NCBI GenBank assembly: GCA_964370985.1 | Contig: CAYJLE010000001.1 | Location: 1 to 64,000 of the forward strand | Direction: 5' to 3' | DNA from: JAHDVS01 sp964370985 | Lineage (GTDB): Bacteria; Actinomycetota; Thermoleophilia; Gaiellales; Gaiellaceae | Length of the DNA: 64,000 bases | Shown: in pieces, positions 42,657 through 50,423 of the stretch | Numbering within the stretch: the stretch's first letter is position 1 | Layout of the letters: every line of letters starts with the position of its first letter | Made by a program: the position numbers and the translations under genes | The notes under the pieces: generated by a model | The model's input: only the letters and a program-made list of their open reading frames with translations | Databases searched by the model: none | What the model was told of the DNA's origin: nothing

Positions 42657-43379
42657 TCAGGCCCCCGCGAGCCGTGTCAGCGCCTCGCGGGCGGCGATCT
42701 GCTCCGCGGTCTTCTTCGACGGCCCTTCGCCCGTTCCGAGACGCTCGCCGTCGACGACGGCCGCGCAGGTGAACAGCCGCTCGTGCGGTGGCCCCTCGGT
42801 CGCGACGACCTCGTAGACGACCTGGTGGCCGCCGCGCCGGGCCAGCTCCTCCTGCAGCTCGGTCTTGTGGTCGACGTGGGACGTGAGCGCGTACTCGATC
42901 CGCTCCTCGAACGCCGCGACGGTCGCGGCGCGGATCGGCTCGAAGCCGTGCTGGAGATACAGGGCCCCGAGCACCGCCTCGACGAGCGCGGCGAGCACGT
43001 TGCGGTTGCGGGCGAGGAGGGCCAGGTCAGCGCCGGACGGGGGCGACACGCCCTCGGCGAGCCGCTCGCCGACGCCGAGCCGCCGCCCGACGACCGCGCA
43101 GCTGGCGCGGCTGACGACGTACGCCCACACCTTCGTGAGCCTGCCCTCGGAGAAGTCCGGGAAGCGCTCGTAGAGCTCCTGGGCGATGGCCAGGTCGAGC
43201 ACGGAGTCGCCGAGGAACTCGAGCCGCTCGTACGAGAGCGAGCGGTCCTCGACGAAGGACGGATGCGTGAACGCACGCTCGCGCAGCCCGCTGGGCAGGC
43301 CCTCGATCAGCGCGAGGAGCTGTGCGGTGAGGTCGTCGCCGGCGCCGCTAGGAGCGGGCGGCGATGTACTCGACGGCAT
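42657..43379 (-). CDS. rnc: ribonuclease III
   Basis: 240 aa; cuts double-stranded RNA. Catalytic box ERLEFLGDSVLDLAIAQELY, later ALVEAVLGALYLQHG, and C-terminal dsRNA-binding domain (HKTELQEELARRGGHQVVY, GPSKKTAEQIAAREAL). ATG 43379 lies inside acpP (32-bp overlap); no other canonical start keeps the domain whole. Confidence 0.95.
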   Translation of the reverse strand: MPSSTSPPAPSGAGDDLTAQLLALIEGLPSGLRERAFTHPSFVEDRSLSYERLEFLGDSVLDLAIAQELYERFPDFSEGRLTKVWAYVVSRASCAVVGRRLGVGERLAEGVSPPSGADLALLARNRNVLAALVEAVLGALYLQHGFEPIRAATVAAFEERIEYALTSHVDHKTELQEELARRGGHQVVYEVVATEGPPHERLFTCAAVVDGERLGTGEGPSKKTAEQIAAREALTRLAGA

Positions 43380-43593
43380 GCCCGACGGTCTGTATGCCCT
43401 GGGCGTCCTCGTCGGAGATCTTGACCCCGAACTGATCCTCGAGCTCCATGATCAGCTCGACCAGGTCGAGCGAGTCGGCGCCCAGGTCTTCCTGGAAGGA
43501 GGCAGCCTCGTTGATGTCCGCCTCGTCCACGCCGAGCTGCTCGATGAGCACCTCCTTGACCCGCTCCAGGATCTCCTCGCGCGAAGCTGCCAT
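43348..43593 (-). CDS. acpP: acyl carrier protein
   Basis: 81 aa; carries growing fatty-acid chains. Phosphopantetheine Ser in DLGADSLDLVELIMELED. SD GGAGAGGG before ATG 43593, and a TAGCAT -10 further up. Operon plsX-acpP-rnc-smc. Confidence 0.97.
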   Translation of the reverse strand: MAASREEILERVKEVLIEQLGVDEADINEAASFQEDLGADSLDLVELIMELEDQFGVKISDEDAQGIQTVGHAVEYIAARS

Positions 43594-43639
43594 TCGTTCC
43601 CTCTCCTGCCTTTCGTGGTCTTGAGCCAGCGGACGCCGG

Positions 43640-43645
43640 ATGCTA
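43640..43645 (-). promoter_or_regulatory. -10 element (TAGCAT) of acpP
   Basis: TAGCAT on the minus strand, 46 nt before the acpP ATG, in the gap after plsX. Leaves a leader with GGAGAGGG. Confidence 0.45.
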
Positions 43646-43661
43646 CCACGCCGCCGACGGG

Positions 43662-44654
43662 TCACACACCCTGGCCGACCTTGGCCCTCGTCGACAGGCG
43701 CTCCGCCATCCGCTCGACCACGCGGCCGCGCACACCGCGGGCCCCGAGCTGGATCGCGGAGACGATCGCGCGCCGGGACGAGTTGCCGTGCGCCACCACC
43801 GCCAGGCCCTTCAGCCCGAGCAGGTAGCCGCCGCCGTACGTGTCCGGGTCCAGGCGCTGCCGCAGCCCGCGCGCGGCCGGGCGGATCATCAGCCCGCCGA
43901 TCTTGCCGCGCCTCGACTTCAGCATCTCCTCGCGGAACTCGTCGAGGACGGTCCGGATCGTCCCCTCGAGCACCTTCAGGGCCATGTTCCCGGTGAAGCC
44001 GTCGCAGACGACGACGTCGGCGGCGCCTTCGAGCAGCAGGCGACCCTCGACGTTGCCGACGAACCGGATCCCGTCCTCCGACAGGAGCGCGTGCGCCTGG
44101 CGGGTCATGCGGTTGCCCTTCTCCGGCTCCTCGCCGATCGAGAGCAGGCCGACCCCGGGGTCGCGGATCCCGATCATCTCCTCCGCGAAGATCGTGCCCA
44201 TGTGGGCGAACTGGAGCAGGTGCTCGGGACGGCCGTCCGCGTTGGCGCCCGCGTCGATCAGCACGGACGGGCCGCGTCGCGCCGGCAGCGGGGCCGCGAT
44301 CGCCGGCCGGCTCACGTCCGGGAGACGGCCGATCTCGAGCAGCCCGGCCGCGAGCATCGCGCCGGTGTTGCCCGCGGACACGACGACGTCGCAGTCACCC
44401 GCGCCGACCGCCCGGCAGGCCGCGAACAGCGAGCTGTCCCGCTTCTCGCGGACGGCGTCGGCCGGCTTCTCGTGCATCCCGACGACCGCGGGCGCATCGA
44501 TCACCTCGAGATCGGGCGCGAGCGGCTGGATCAGCTCACGGGGGCCGTAGAGGACAGGGACGATCCCGTGCGTGCGCGCTTCCCGGGCCCCGGCGACGAT
44601 CTCTTCCGGCGCTCGGTCACCGCCCATCGCGTCGACGGCGACCCGGACGGTCAT
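43662..44654 (-). CDS. plsX: phosphate acyltransferase PlsX
   Basis: 330 aa; makes acyl-phosphate from acyl-ACP for phospholipid synthesis. VAVDAMGGDRAPEEIVAGA start, VVSAGNTGAMLAAGLLEIGR, LIDAGANADGRPEHLLQFA and VVCDGFTGNMALKVLEG. Start directly abuts the rpmF stop. Confidence 0.96.
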   Translation of the reverse strand: MTVRVAVDAMGGDRAPEEIVAGAREARTHGIVPVLYGPRELIQPLAPDLEVIDAPAVVGMHEKPADAVREKRDSSLFAACRAVGAGDCDVVVSAGNTGAMLAAGLLEIGRLPDVSRPAIAAPLPARRGPSVLIDAGANADGRPEHLLQFAHMGTIFAEEMIGIRDPGVGLLSIGEEPEKGNRMTRQAHALLSEDGIRFVGNVEGRLLLEGAADVVVCDGFTGNMALKVLEGTIRTVLDEFREEMLKSRRGKIGGLMIRPAARGLRQRLDPDTYGGGYLLGLKGLAVVAHGNSSRRAIVSAIQLGARGVRGRVVERMAERLSTRAKVGQGV

Positions 44655-44843
44655 CTACGGCGCGGGGGCCTCGAGCGGCTCGACCTCACGACCCCGGTAG
44701 GAGCCGCAGGTGGGACAGACGTGGTGCGGGCGCTTCGGCTGGTGGCACTGCGGGCAGGCGACGATCGTCTGCGGCACCGGCTTGTGCTGCGCCCGGCGCT
44801 TGTCGCGACGCGCCTTCGATGTCTTTCGCTTGGGAACAGCCAT
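44655..44843 (-). CDS. rpmF: 50S ribosomal protein L32
   Basis: 62 aa: MAVPKRKTSKARRDKRRAQH start and two CxxC pairs (CPQCHQPKRPHHVCPTCG) that bind zinc, so the zinc-containing form. ATG 44843 is 9 nt after a perfect TATAAT and has no SD site. Confidence 0.97.
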   Translation of the reverse strand: MAVPKRKTSKARRDKRRAQHKPVPQTIVACPQCHQPKRPHHVCPTCGSYRGREVEPLEAPAP

Positions 44844-44852
44844 GGAGGCTGG

Positions 44853-44858
44853 ATTATA
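44853..44858 (-). promoter_or_regulatory. -10 element (TATAAT), nearly leaderless rpmF promoter
   Basis: Perfect TATAAT on the minus strand ending 9 nt before the rpmF ATG; the only consensus -10 in the window. Confidence 0.7.
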
Positions 44859-44893
44859 CCGGTCTCCGCCCGGTTCCGACCCGCCGAACGCCG

Positions 44894-45406
44894 TCAGCCT
44901 TCGAGCAGCTCCTTGAGTTCGGCGAGCTTCGCGAAGCGCGGGTCGGGCTCGGGCGGCGGGCAGCGGCACGGCTCGCGGTTCAGGTTGGCGCCGCAGCCGG
45001 CGCACAGTCCCGCGCAGTCCGGGCGGCAGAGGATCCGGTCCGGCAGCGCGAGCGCGACCGCGTCGCGGGCCCATGCGGACAGGTCGAGCAGGTCGTCGGC
45101 GAGGTACGGGGTGCTCAGCTCCTCGCTGTCCGGGCTCGTGGCCTGGTACTCGCTCGCGTCGATCGCGAGCAGCAGCGACGCCCCCTCGAGGCAGCGCATG
45201 CACGGCCCCGCCACGGCGAGCTCGAACTGAAGCCGGAACACTGTCCCGGAGGCGGCGCGGTCGATCGTGAGGCTCGCGCGCGGGCCCGGCGGCACGGGGC
45301 GATACTCCTGGCCGCCGAGCGATAGCGGCTCGAGCTCGACGTCGAGCGCCTCCCGTCGCTGCTCGCCCGGCCGCAGGCGGGCAGAGCGAAGGTCGAAGAC
45401 CGTCAC
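44894..45406 (-). CDS. YceD/DUF177 family protein
   Basis: 170 aa. Typical YceD layout with FELAVAGPCMRCLEGAS in the middle and a C-terminal cysteine cluster CRPDCAGLCAGCGANLN. The family precedes rpmF in most bacteria and is linked to 23S rRNA accumulation. GTG 45406, 6 nt after TACGCT (leaderless). Confidence 0.9.
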   Translation of the reverse strand: MTVFDLRSARLRPGEQRREALDVELEPLSLGGQEYRPVPPGPRASLTIDRAASGTVFRLQFELAVAGPCMRCLEGASLLLAIDASEYQATSPDSEELSTPYLADDLLDLSAWARDAVALALPDRILCRPDCAGLCAGCGANLNREPCRCPPPEPDPRFAKLAELKELLEG

Positions 45407-45412
45407 ACGCCG

Positions 45413-45418
45413 AGCGTA
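45413..45418 (-). promoter_or_regulatory. -10 element (TACGCT), leaderless yceD promoter
   Basis: TACGCT on the minus strand ends 6 nt before the GTG. Confidence 0.5.
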
Positions 45419-45435
45419 GCGAACTGGCAGGCCGA

Positions 45436-45921
45436 CTAGAGCTGGTCGTCGCCGGAGCCCACGAACACGGACTCCTGCGAGCGTTCATGCAGCCGCTCGC
45501 GGCCGCGCCGGACGGCGCCGAGGAACTTGTCGAGGTTGTTCTCGAGGGTGGAGAGGATCTGGTCGGCCCAGTCCTCCATCTCGAGGCGGGTCTCGCGCGC
45601 CTGGCGCCGCGCGTCCTCGACGATCTCCTGGGCCTGCCGCTCGGCAAGCCTGACGATCTCGGTCTGCGAGGCCTCGCGCACCGCTTGCTCCCGCGCCTCG
45701 CCCAGGATCCGGTCGCCCTCGCGCTTCGCCTCGGCGAGCATCTCCTGGCGCTCCTTCACGATCCAGCGTGCCTGCTTGATCTCCTCGGGGATCGTCGCCC
45801 GCATCTGGTCGAGGATGTCGTAGATCTCCTCGCGGTCGATGCGCACCTGGTCGGTGAGCGGCACCGCTTTCGCGTTGTGCACGAGATCGTCGAGCTTGTC
45901 GATGAGAACGAGAACGTCCAC
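45436..45921 (-). CDS. DivIVA-like coiled-coil protein (SepIVA-like)
   Basis: 161 aa, nearly all coiled coil: LIDKLDDLVHNAKAVPLTDQ start, VRIDREEIYDILDQMRATIP, then a long charged helix with LAERQAQEIVEDARRQARET. Its place beside yceD and near rnc matches mycobacterial SepIVA, a septation factor. GTG 45921 is 9 nt after TAGACT. Confidence 0.75.
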   Translation of the reverse strand: MDVLVLIDKLDDLVHNAKAVPLTDQVRIDREEIYDILDQMRATIPEEIKQARWIVKERQEMLAEAKREGDRILGEAREQAVREASQTEIVRLAERQAQEIVEDARRQARETRLEMEDWADQILSTLENNLDKFLGAVRRGRERLHERSQESVFVGSGDDQL

Positions 45922-45930
45922 TCGGCCCTC

Positions 45931-45936
45931 AGTCTA
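45931..45936 (-). promoter_or_regulatory. -10 element (TAGACT) for the SepIVA-like gene, built on the coaD stop
   Basis: TAGACT on the minus strand begins with the TAG stop of coaD (45936-45934) and ends 9 nt before the GTG at 45921. Confidence 0.55.
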
Positions 45937-46464
45937 CTCCTGGGGATTGACGGGAGCGCCCGGCAGCGGGCGCGGGAACATCTCCCGGAACCGGCGTGCG
46001 ACGGCCTCCGGCACCAGGTCGTCTACGTTTCCCCCGAAGACGGCGATCTCCTTCACGCCGCTCGACGACAGGAAGCTGTGGTCGGGACTCGCCATCAGGT
46101 ACATCGTCTCCACGTCGGGCGCGAGCTTGCGGTTCAGGTGGTGCATCTGGAACTCCCACTCGAAGTCGGAGATCGCGCGGAGGCCCTTCACCATCGTCTT
46201 CGCCCCCCACCGCCGCGCGAAGTCGACGACGAGCTCGGAGAACACCTCGACCTCGACGTTCGGGATCATCCCGGCCGACTGGCGCAGGAACTCGACGCGC
46301 TCCTCGACCGTGAACATCAGCGCCTTGTGCTGCGGCTCGCGCACGACGCCGACGACGACGCGCTCGAAGATCGCGGCCGCCCGGCGGATGATGTCGAGGT
46401 GCCCGTTCGTGACCGGGTCGTAGCTGCCCGGGCAGATCGCGGTCACGGGATGCTCGGCGCTCAC
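45934..46464 (-). CDS. coaD: phosphopantetheine adenylyltransferase
   Basis: 176 aa; fourth step of coenzyme A synthesis. CPGSYDPVTNGHLDIIRRAA (the HxGH-type site TNGH), VKGLRAISDFEWEFQMHHLN and the SSSGVKEIAVFGG end. GTG 46464 overlaps the rsmD stop (GTGA). Confidence 0.96.
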   Translation of the reverse strand: MSAEHPVTAICPGSYDPVTNGHLDIIRRAAAIFERVVVGVVREPQHKALMFTVEERVEFLRQSAGMIPNVEVEVFSELVVDFARRWGAKTMVKGLRAISDFEWEFQMHHLNRKLAPDVETMYLMASPDHSFLSSSGVKEIAVFGGNVDDLVPEAVARRFREMFPRPLPGAPVNPQE

Positions 46465-47015
46465 GCGCTGCTGGCCTCGCCGGCGCCCTCGTAGACCGTC
46501 AGGCGGGTCGACCCGTACCGCCGGCTCGTTCGCGCGGGCAGGGACAGCGCGGGCTCGACGCGCGCGTCCGACTCGACGACCACGAGGCCGTCGGGGGCGA
46601 CGACACGCGCGATATGCGGGGCCAGCTTCACGAGTGCGATCTCGAGCGTTCCGTAGGGCGGATCGATCAGCACGAGATCGTACCGCCTCCCCGCGGCCGC
46701 ATCGGCGGCGACCCTGCGAACGGCGTCCCCGGTGACGATTTCCGCGCCCGGGAGCCGGAGCCGGTCGACGTTGCGCTCGATCGCGCGAACGGCGTTGCGG
46801 TCGGACTCGACGAACGTGACTCGCAGCGCGCCGCGCGAGAGCGCCTCGAGGCCCATCGCCCCGGAGCCCGCGTAGAGGTCGAGCACGCGGGCCCCGTCCA
46901 CGGGTCCGATCAGGTTGAACGCGGCCTCGCGCACGCGGTCGGACGTGGGGCGAGTCTCGCGCCCGCGCGGCGCGAAGATCCGCGCCCCCTTACGCGAGCC
47001 CGCGATGATCCTCAT
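46461..47015 (-). CDS. rsmD: 16S rRNA (guanine966-N2)-methyltransferase RsmD
   Basis: 184 aa: MRIIAGSRKGARIFAPRGRE, TRPTSDRVREAAFNLI, SAM loop VLDLYAGSGAMGLEALSRGA and catalytic DPPY (LVLIDPPYGT). ATG 47015, overlapping the recG end by 26 bp. Confidence 0.95.
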   Translation of the reverse strand: MRIIAGSRKGARIFAPRGRETRPTSDRVREAAFNLIGPVDGARVLDLYAGSGAMGLEALSRGALRVTFVESDRNAVRAIERNVDRLRLPGAEIVTGDAVRRVAADAAAGRRYDLVLIDPPYGTLEIALVKLAPHIARVVAPDGLVVVESDARVEPALSLPARTSRRYGSTRLTVYEGAGEASSA

Positions 47016-49083
47016 CACCGAAGACGCGCTCGACCTCGTCGTCGAGCGGCCCCTCCTCGTCGAGGAGGCTCTGGGCATAGCGCCGGGCTCGCTCGAGCAG
47101 CGGCCGGTCCTGGCGAAGCCGGGTGAAGCGCAGGTCGGAGAGGCCGCTCTGGCGCGTCCCCAGGAGCTGACCCATCCCGCGCAGCTCGAGGTCGGTCTCC
47201 GCGAGCTCGAAGCCGTCGCTCGTGTCGACGAGCGCCTGGAGGCGCTCGCAGGCGACGTCGGTCAGCTCCTCCTTCGGGCGCGACACGAGCAGGCAGTAGG
47301 ACTGCTCCCGGCCGCGGCCGACGCGCCCGCGTAGCTGGTGGAGCTGGGCGAGCCCGAAGCGGTCGGCCTCCTGGACGATCATGATCGTCGCGTTGGGGAC
47401 GTCGATCCCTACCTCGATCACGGTCGTGGCGACGAGGACGTCGAGCTCGCGGGACGCGAACTGCTCCATGACCCGCCGCCGCTCGCCCGGTCGCAGCTGC
47501 CCGTGCAGGCAGCCGACCGGGAAGCCCTGAAGCTCCGCGCCGCGCAGGCGCTCGGCCTCCGCCTCCGCGGCCCGGGCGACGGTCGCCTCGGACGGTGACA
47601 CGAGCGGGCAGACCACGTACGCCTGCCGCCCGCGCTCGAGGTGCGCGCGCAGCCGCGTGTACGCCTCCGAGCCGCGCTCGTGCGTGACCCAGCGCGTGAT
47701 CACCGGCCGCCGGCCGGCGGGGGGGCGGTCGATCTCGGATACGGCGAGATCGCCGTAGACCGTGAACGCGAGCGTCCGCGGAATCGGCGTCGCGGTCATG
47801 TGCAGACGGTGCGGCGCGTGCTCGCCAGCCAGGGCGGCGCGCTGCTCGACCCCGAACCGGTGCTGCTCGTCGACCACCGCGACGGCGAGGGAGCGGAAGC
47901 GGACCGCGTCCTGGATCAGCGCGTGGGTGCCGATCGCGAGGTCGACGTCGCCCGCGGCGAGGCCGAGCAGCGCCGCTCGCCGCTCGCGCGCGGGCAGGCT
48001 GCTGGTGACGAGCCGGCAGCGGACGCCGAGTCGCTCGCAGATCCCCTCGATCGTCAGCAGGTGCTGCTCGGCGAGCGTCTCCGTCGGTGCCATCAGGGCT
48101 CCCTGGTGACCCCGCTCGACGGCACGGATGAGCGAGTAGAGAGCCACCACCGTCTTCCCGGAGCCGACGTCGCCCTGGAGCAGGCGCTCCATCGGCACCG
48201 TCCTGGCGAGATCGGCGTCGATCCCGGAGATGGCACGCTCTTGCGCGTCCGTGAGGACGAACGGGAGCGCCTCGCGGTAGCGCGCCGCGAGCTCGCCGGG
48301 CGGGCCGAGCGACGTCGCGACCGCGCCGACTCCCCGCTGCCGGCGGCGCGCCAGGCCGAGCTGGAGCACGAGCAGCTCCTCGAAGGCGAGCCGGCGCCGT
48401 CCCGCTTCCGCCTCGGCCGGCGAGCGGGGGCGGTGCAGCGCCCAGAGGCTGTCCGGCCGCAAGGGCAGGTCGAGCCCGGCCCGCAGGTCGGAGGGGAGCG
48501 GATCGGCCGCGTCTCGAGCGAGCGGCAGCGCGCGCTCGATCAGCCCGCGCAGGCGGCGGGAGGAGACGGCCTCGCTGGCCCGGTACACGGGAGCGGGGTG
48601 CGTCAACCGGGTGTCGCCGCCGAGGTCGAAGTCGCGCACGACCAGCTCGCCACGCTCGAGCGCTCCTCGCAGCCGGACACGCAGGCCCGGCTGCAGGCGC
48701 TCGGCCAGCCAGCCCTGGTTGAACCAGATCGCGGTCGCTTCTCCGGACGAGTCGTGGACGCGTGCCTCGACGATCGTCAGGCTTCGGCGCCGCGTGGGCC
48801 GAACGCCCGTCCGCAGGATCTCGACCTCGACGGTGGCCTCCTCGCCCGCGAGGAGGTCGGCCAGGCAGCGCGGGGGGGCGGGCGGCTCGTACCGGCGCGG
48901 ACGGTACGCGAGCAGGTCGCGAACCGTCTCGACGCCGAGCGAGCCCAGGCTGGCAGCGAGCTTCGGGCCGACCCCCGGGAGCGTCAGCACCGGGGCGTCG
49001 AGCCGCTCCGGCCTCGGCAGGTGCGGCCCCCGACCGGCGACGACGAGGCCCGCGAACGGGCGCCGGGGCTCAACGCGCGGCAT
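46990..49083 (-). CDS. recG: ATP-dependent DNA helicase RecG
   Basis: 697 aa; reverses stalled forks and migrates branches. N-terminal wedge domain with TLPGVGPKLAASLGSLGVET, Walker A LLQGDVGSGKTVVALYSLIR, Walker B VVDEQHRFGVEQR, and C-terminal LHQLRGRVGRGREQSYCLLV with the TRG-like end LLGTRQSGLSDLRF. Start ATG lies within the 3' end of the response-regulator gene (14-bp overlap). Confidence 0.96.
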   Translation of the reverse strand: MPRVEPRRPFAGLVVAGRGPHLPRPERLDAPVLTLPGVGPKLAASLGSLGVETVRDLLAYRPRRYEPPAPPRCLADLLAGEEATVEVEILRTGVRPTRRRSLTIVEARVHDSSGEATAIWFNQGWLAERLQPGLRVRLRGALERGELVVRDFDLGGDTRLTHPAPVYRASEAVSSRRLRGLIERALPLARDAADPLPSDLRAGLDLPLRPDSLWALHRPRSPAEAEAGRRRLAFEELLVLQLGLARRRQRGVGAVATSLGPPGELAARYREALPFVLTDAQERAISGIDADLARTVPMERLLQGDVGSGKTVVALYSLIRAVERGHQGALMAPTETLAEQHLLTIEGICERLGVRCRLVTSSLPARERRAALLGLAAGDVDLAIGTHALIQDAVRFRSLAVAVVDEQHRFGVEQRAALAGEHAPHRLHMTATPIPRTLAFTVYGDLAVSEIDRPPAGRRPVITRWVTHERGSEAYTRLRAHLERGRQAYVVCPLVSPSEATVARAAEAEAERLRGAELQGFPVGCLHGQLRPGERRRVMEQFASRELDVLVATTVIEVGIDVPNATIMIVQEADRFGLAQLHQLRGRVGRGREQSYCLLVSRPKEELTDVACERLQALVDTSDGFELAETDLELRGMGQLLGTRQSGLSDLRFTRLRQDRPLLERARRYAQSLLDEEGPLDDEVERVFGDEDHRGLA

Positions 49084-49432
49084 CGCGGATCGCGGCGACG
49101 ATGTCGTCCATCGCCCGGTCCTTCATGAGGCACGCGACGGCGCCCGCCTGCCGAAGCGCGGCCAATTCGGGCTCGTCGGCCGCCGCGGTGAGGGCGACGA
49201 CGGCGCTGCCGGGAGAGGCCTCGCGGATCGCGCGCGTGGTCACGACGCCGTCGGCGCCCGGGAGCCGGTAGTCGACGATCACGACGGCGGGACGCAGCCC
49301 CCGGCAGGCCTCGACGGCGGCCTCCCCGTCGGAGACGGCGGCGACGACCTCGAGGTCGGGTGTGAGCGCGAACAGGATTTCGAGCGCCTCCCGGAAGACC
49401 TCGTTGTCCTCGACGATGACGACGCCGATCAC
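49070..49432 (-). CDS. single-domain response regulator (receiver only)
   Basis: 120 aa CheY-like receiver: acidic pair VEDNEVF, phospho-Asp in VIVDYRLPGADG, Thr/Ser VALTAAADE and Lys CLMKDRAM. There is no output domain, so it acts by binding a partner or in a phosphorelay; no histidine kinase is nearby. GTG 49432 lies 6 nt after GATACT. Overlap with recG suggests coupling, an unusual pairing. Confidence 0.9.
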   Translation of the reverse strand: MIGVVIVEDNEVFREALEILFALTPDLEVVAAVSDGEAAVEACRGLRPAVVIVDYRLPGADGVVTTRAIREASPGSAVVALTAAADEPELAALRQAGAVACLMKDRAMDDIVAAIRDAAR

Positions 49433-49438
49433 GCCGCA

Positions 49439-49444
49439 AGTATC
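49439..49444 (-). promoter_or_regulatory. possible -10 element (GATACT), response-regulator gene
   Basis: GATACT on the minus strand ends 6 nt before the GTG; deviates from TANNNT at the first base. Confidence 0.3.
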
Positions 49445-49585
49445 CCCCGAGCGGCCGGACGCCGGCGGCCGCGGCCAGCACGCCTCCGGGCACCCGGACC
49501 CCGCCCGGCTCGCGTGCGCCGGCGGGCAGCGCGGGTCGATCCGGAGTCCGCAACCGGCCGGGGAACGCCCCCGGCTCCGGCCTGC

Positions 49586-49777
49586 TCAGACGGCCTTCTG
49601 GACCTTGCCGCCCTTGAGGCAGCGGGTGCAGACGTAGACCCGCTTCGCGGCGCCGTTCACGAGGACGCGGACGCGTTGGAGGTTCGGGTCGAAGCGGCGC
49701 TTCGTGGCGACCATCGAATGACTGCGGTTGTGGCCGAACGAGGGACCCTTGCCGCAAACGGAGCAGACCTTGGACAT
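49586..49777 (-). CDS. rpmB: 50S ribosomal protein L28
   Basis: 63 aa: MSKVCSVCGKGPSFGHNRSH, KRRFDPNLQRVRVLV and CTRCLKGGKVQKA. The two CxxC pairs mark the zinc-binding form. ATG 49777 is 9 nt after TATAGT; no SD site. Confidence 0.97.
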   Translation of the reverse strand: MSKVCSVCGKGPSFGHNRSHSMVATKRRFDPNLQRVRVLVNGAAKRVYVCTRCLKGGKVQKAV

Positions 49778-49786
49778 GGCCGCGGA

Positions 49787-49792
49787 ACTATA
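49787..49792 (-). promoter_or_regulatory. -10 element (TATAGT), rpmB promoter
   Basis: TATAGT on the minus strand ends 9 nt before the rpmB ATG. Confidence 0.6.
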
Positions 49793-49835
49793 CCTGGCGC
49801 CGGCAGCCTGCCGCTCGCCCGACCCGATTCGCCCC

Positions 49836-50423
49836 CTACGACGAGAGGCTGGCCCTGAGCTGGGCGAGGGACTCGACCAGCTCGAGCGCCGAGCGCGCCG
49901 CCTCGGTGCCCTTGTTCCCGCGGCGGCCTCCGGCGCGGGCCTCCGCCTGCTCGAGCGTGTCGCAGGTCAGCACCCCGAAGGAGACCGGGACCCCGGTCTC
50001 GAGGGCTGCGAGCTGGACGCCGCTCGCCGCCTCCGACGAGACGTAGTCGAAATGCGGCGTCTCGCCGCGGATCACGCAGCCGATCGCGAGCACGCAGGAG
50101 TACCGCCGCGACTTCGCGAGCGCGGTCGCGGCGAGAGGCAGCTCGAACGCGCCCGGCACCGGCATGATCTCGATCGCCTCGGGAGCGACACCTGCTGTGG
50201 CGAGCTCCGCGAGCGCCCCCTCGAGCAGGCGCGACGTGACCGCGCCGTTGAAGCGGCTGACGGCGATCCCGACCGATCGGCGCGAGCCGTTGGGCGGGCC
50301 GGCGAAGACACGGTAGCCGTCCGGGACGCGCAGCTCGCCGGCGGCGTGCTCGGTGCCGCCGCCGGGGGAAGCCGCGGACGCGGACGCGGGCGCGTCGAGG
50401 ACGTCGGGTTCGTGGTCGCTCAA
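49836..50423 (-). CDS. ribH: 6,7-dimethyl-8-ribityllumazine synthase
   Basis: 195 aa; penultimate step of riboflavin synthesis. A 45-residue variable N-terminus, then GIAVSRFNGAVTSRLLEGAL, PVPGAFELPLAATAL, AIGCVIRGETPHFDYV and SFGVLTCDTLEQAEARAG. TTG start 50423 overlaps the ribBA stop as TTGA. Confidence 0.95.
   Translation of the reverse strand: MSDHEPDVLDAPASASAASPGGGTEHAAGELRVPDGYRVFAGPPNGSRRSVGIAVSRFNGAVTSRLLEGALAELATAGVAPEAIEIMPVPGAFELPLAATALAKSRRYSCVLAIGCVIRGETPHFDYVSSEAASGVQLAALETGVPVSFGVLTCDTLEQAEARAGGRRGNKGTEAARSALELVESLAQLRASLSS

Noticed and set aside
39494..42772. Very long open frame on the plus strand across smc
   Set aside because: Antisense shadow of smc in GC-rich DNA; no start signal, no recognisable domain, Arg/Ala/Gly-biased composition.
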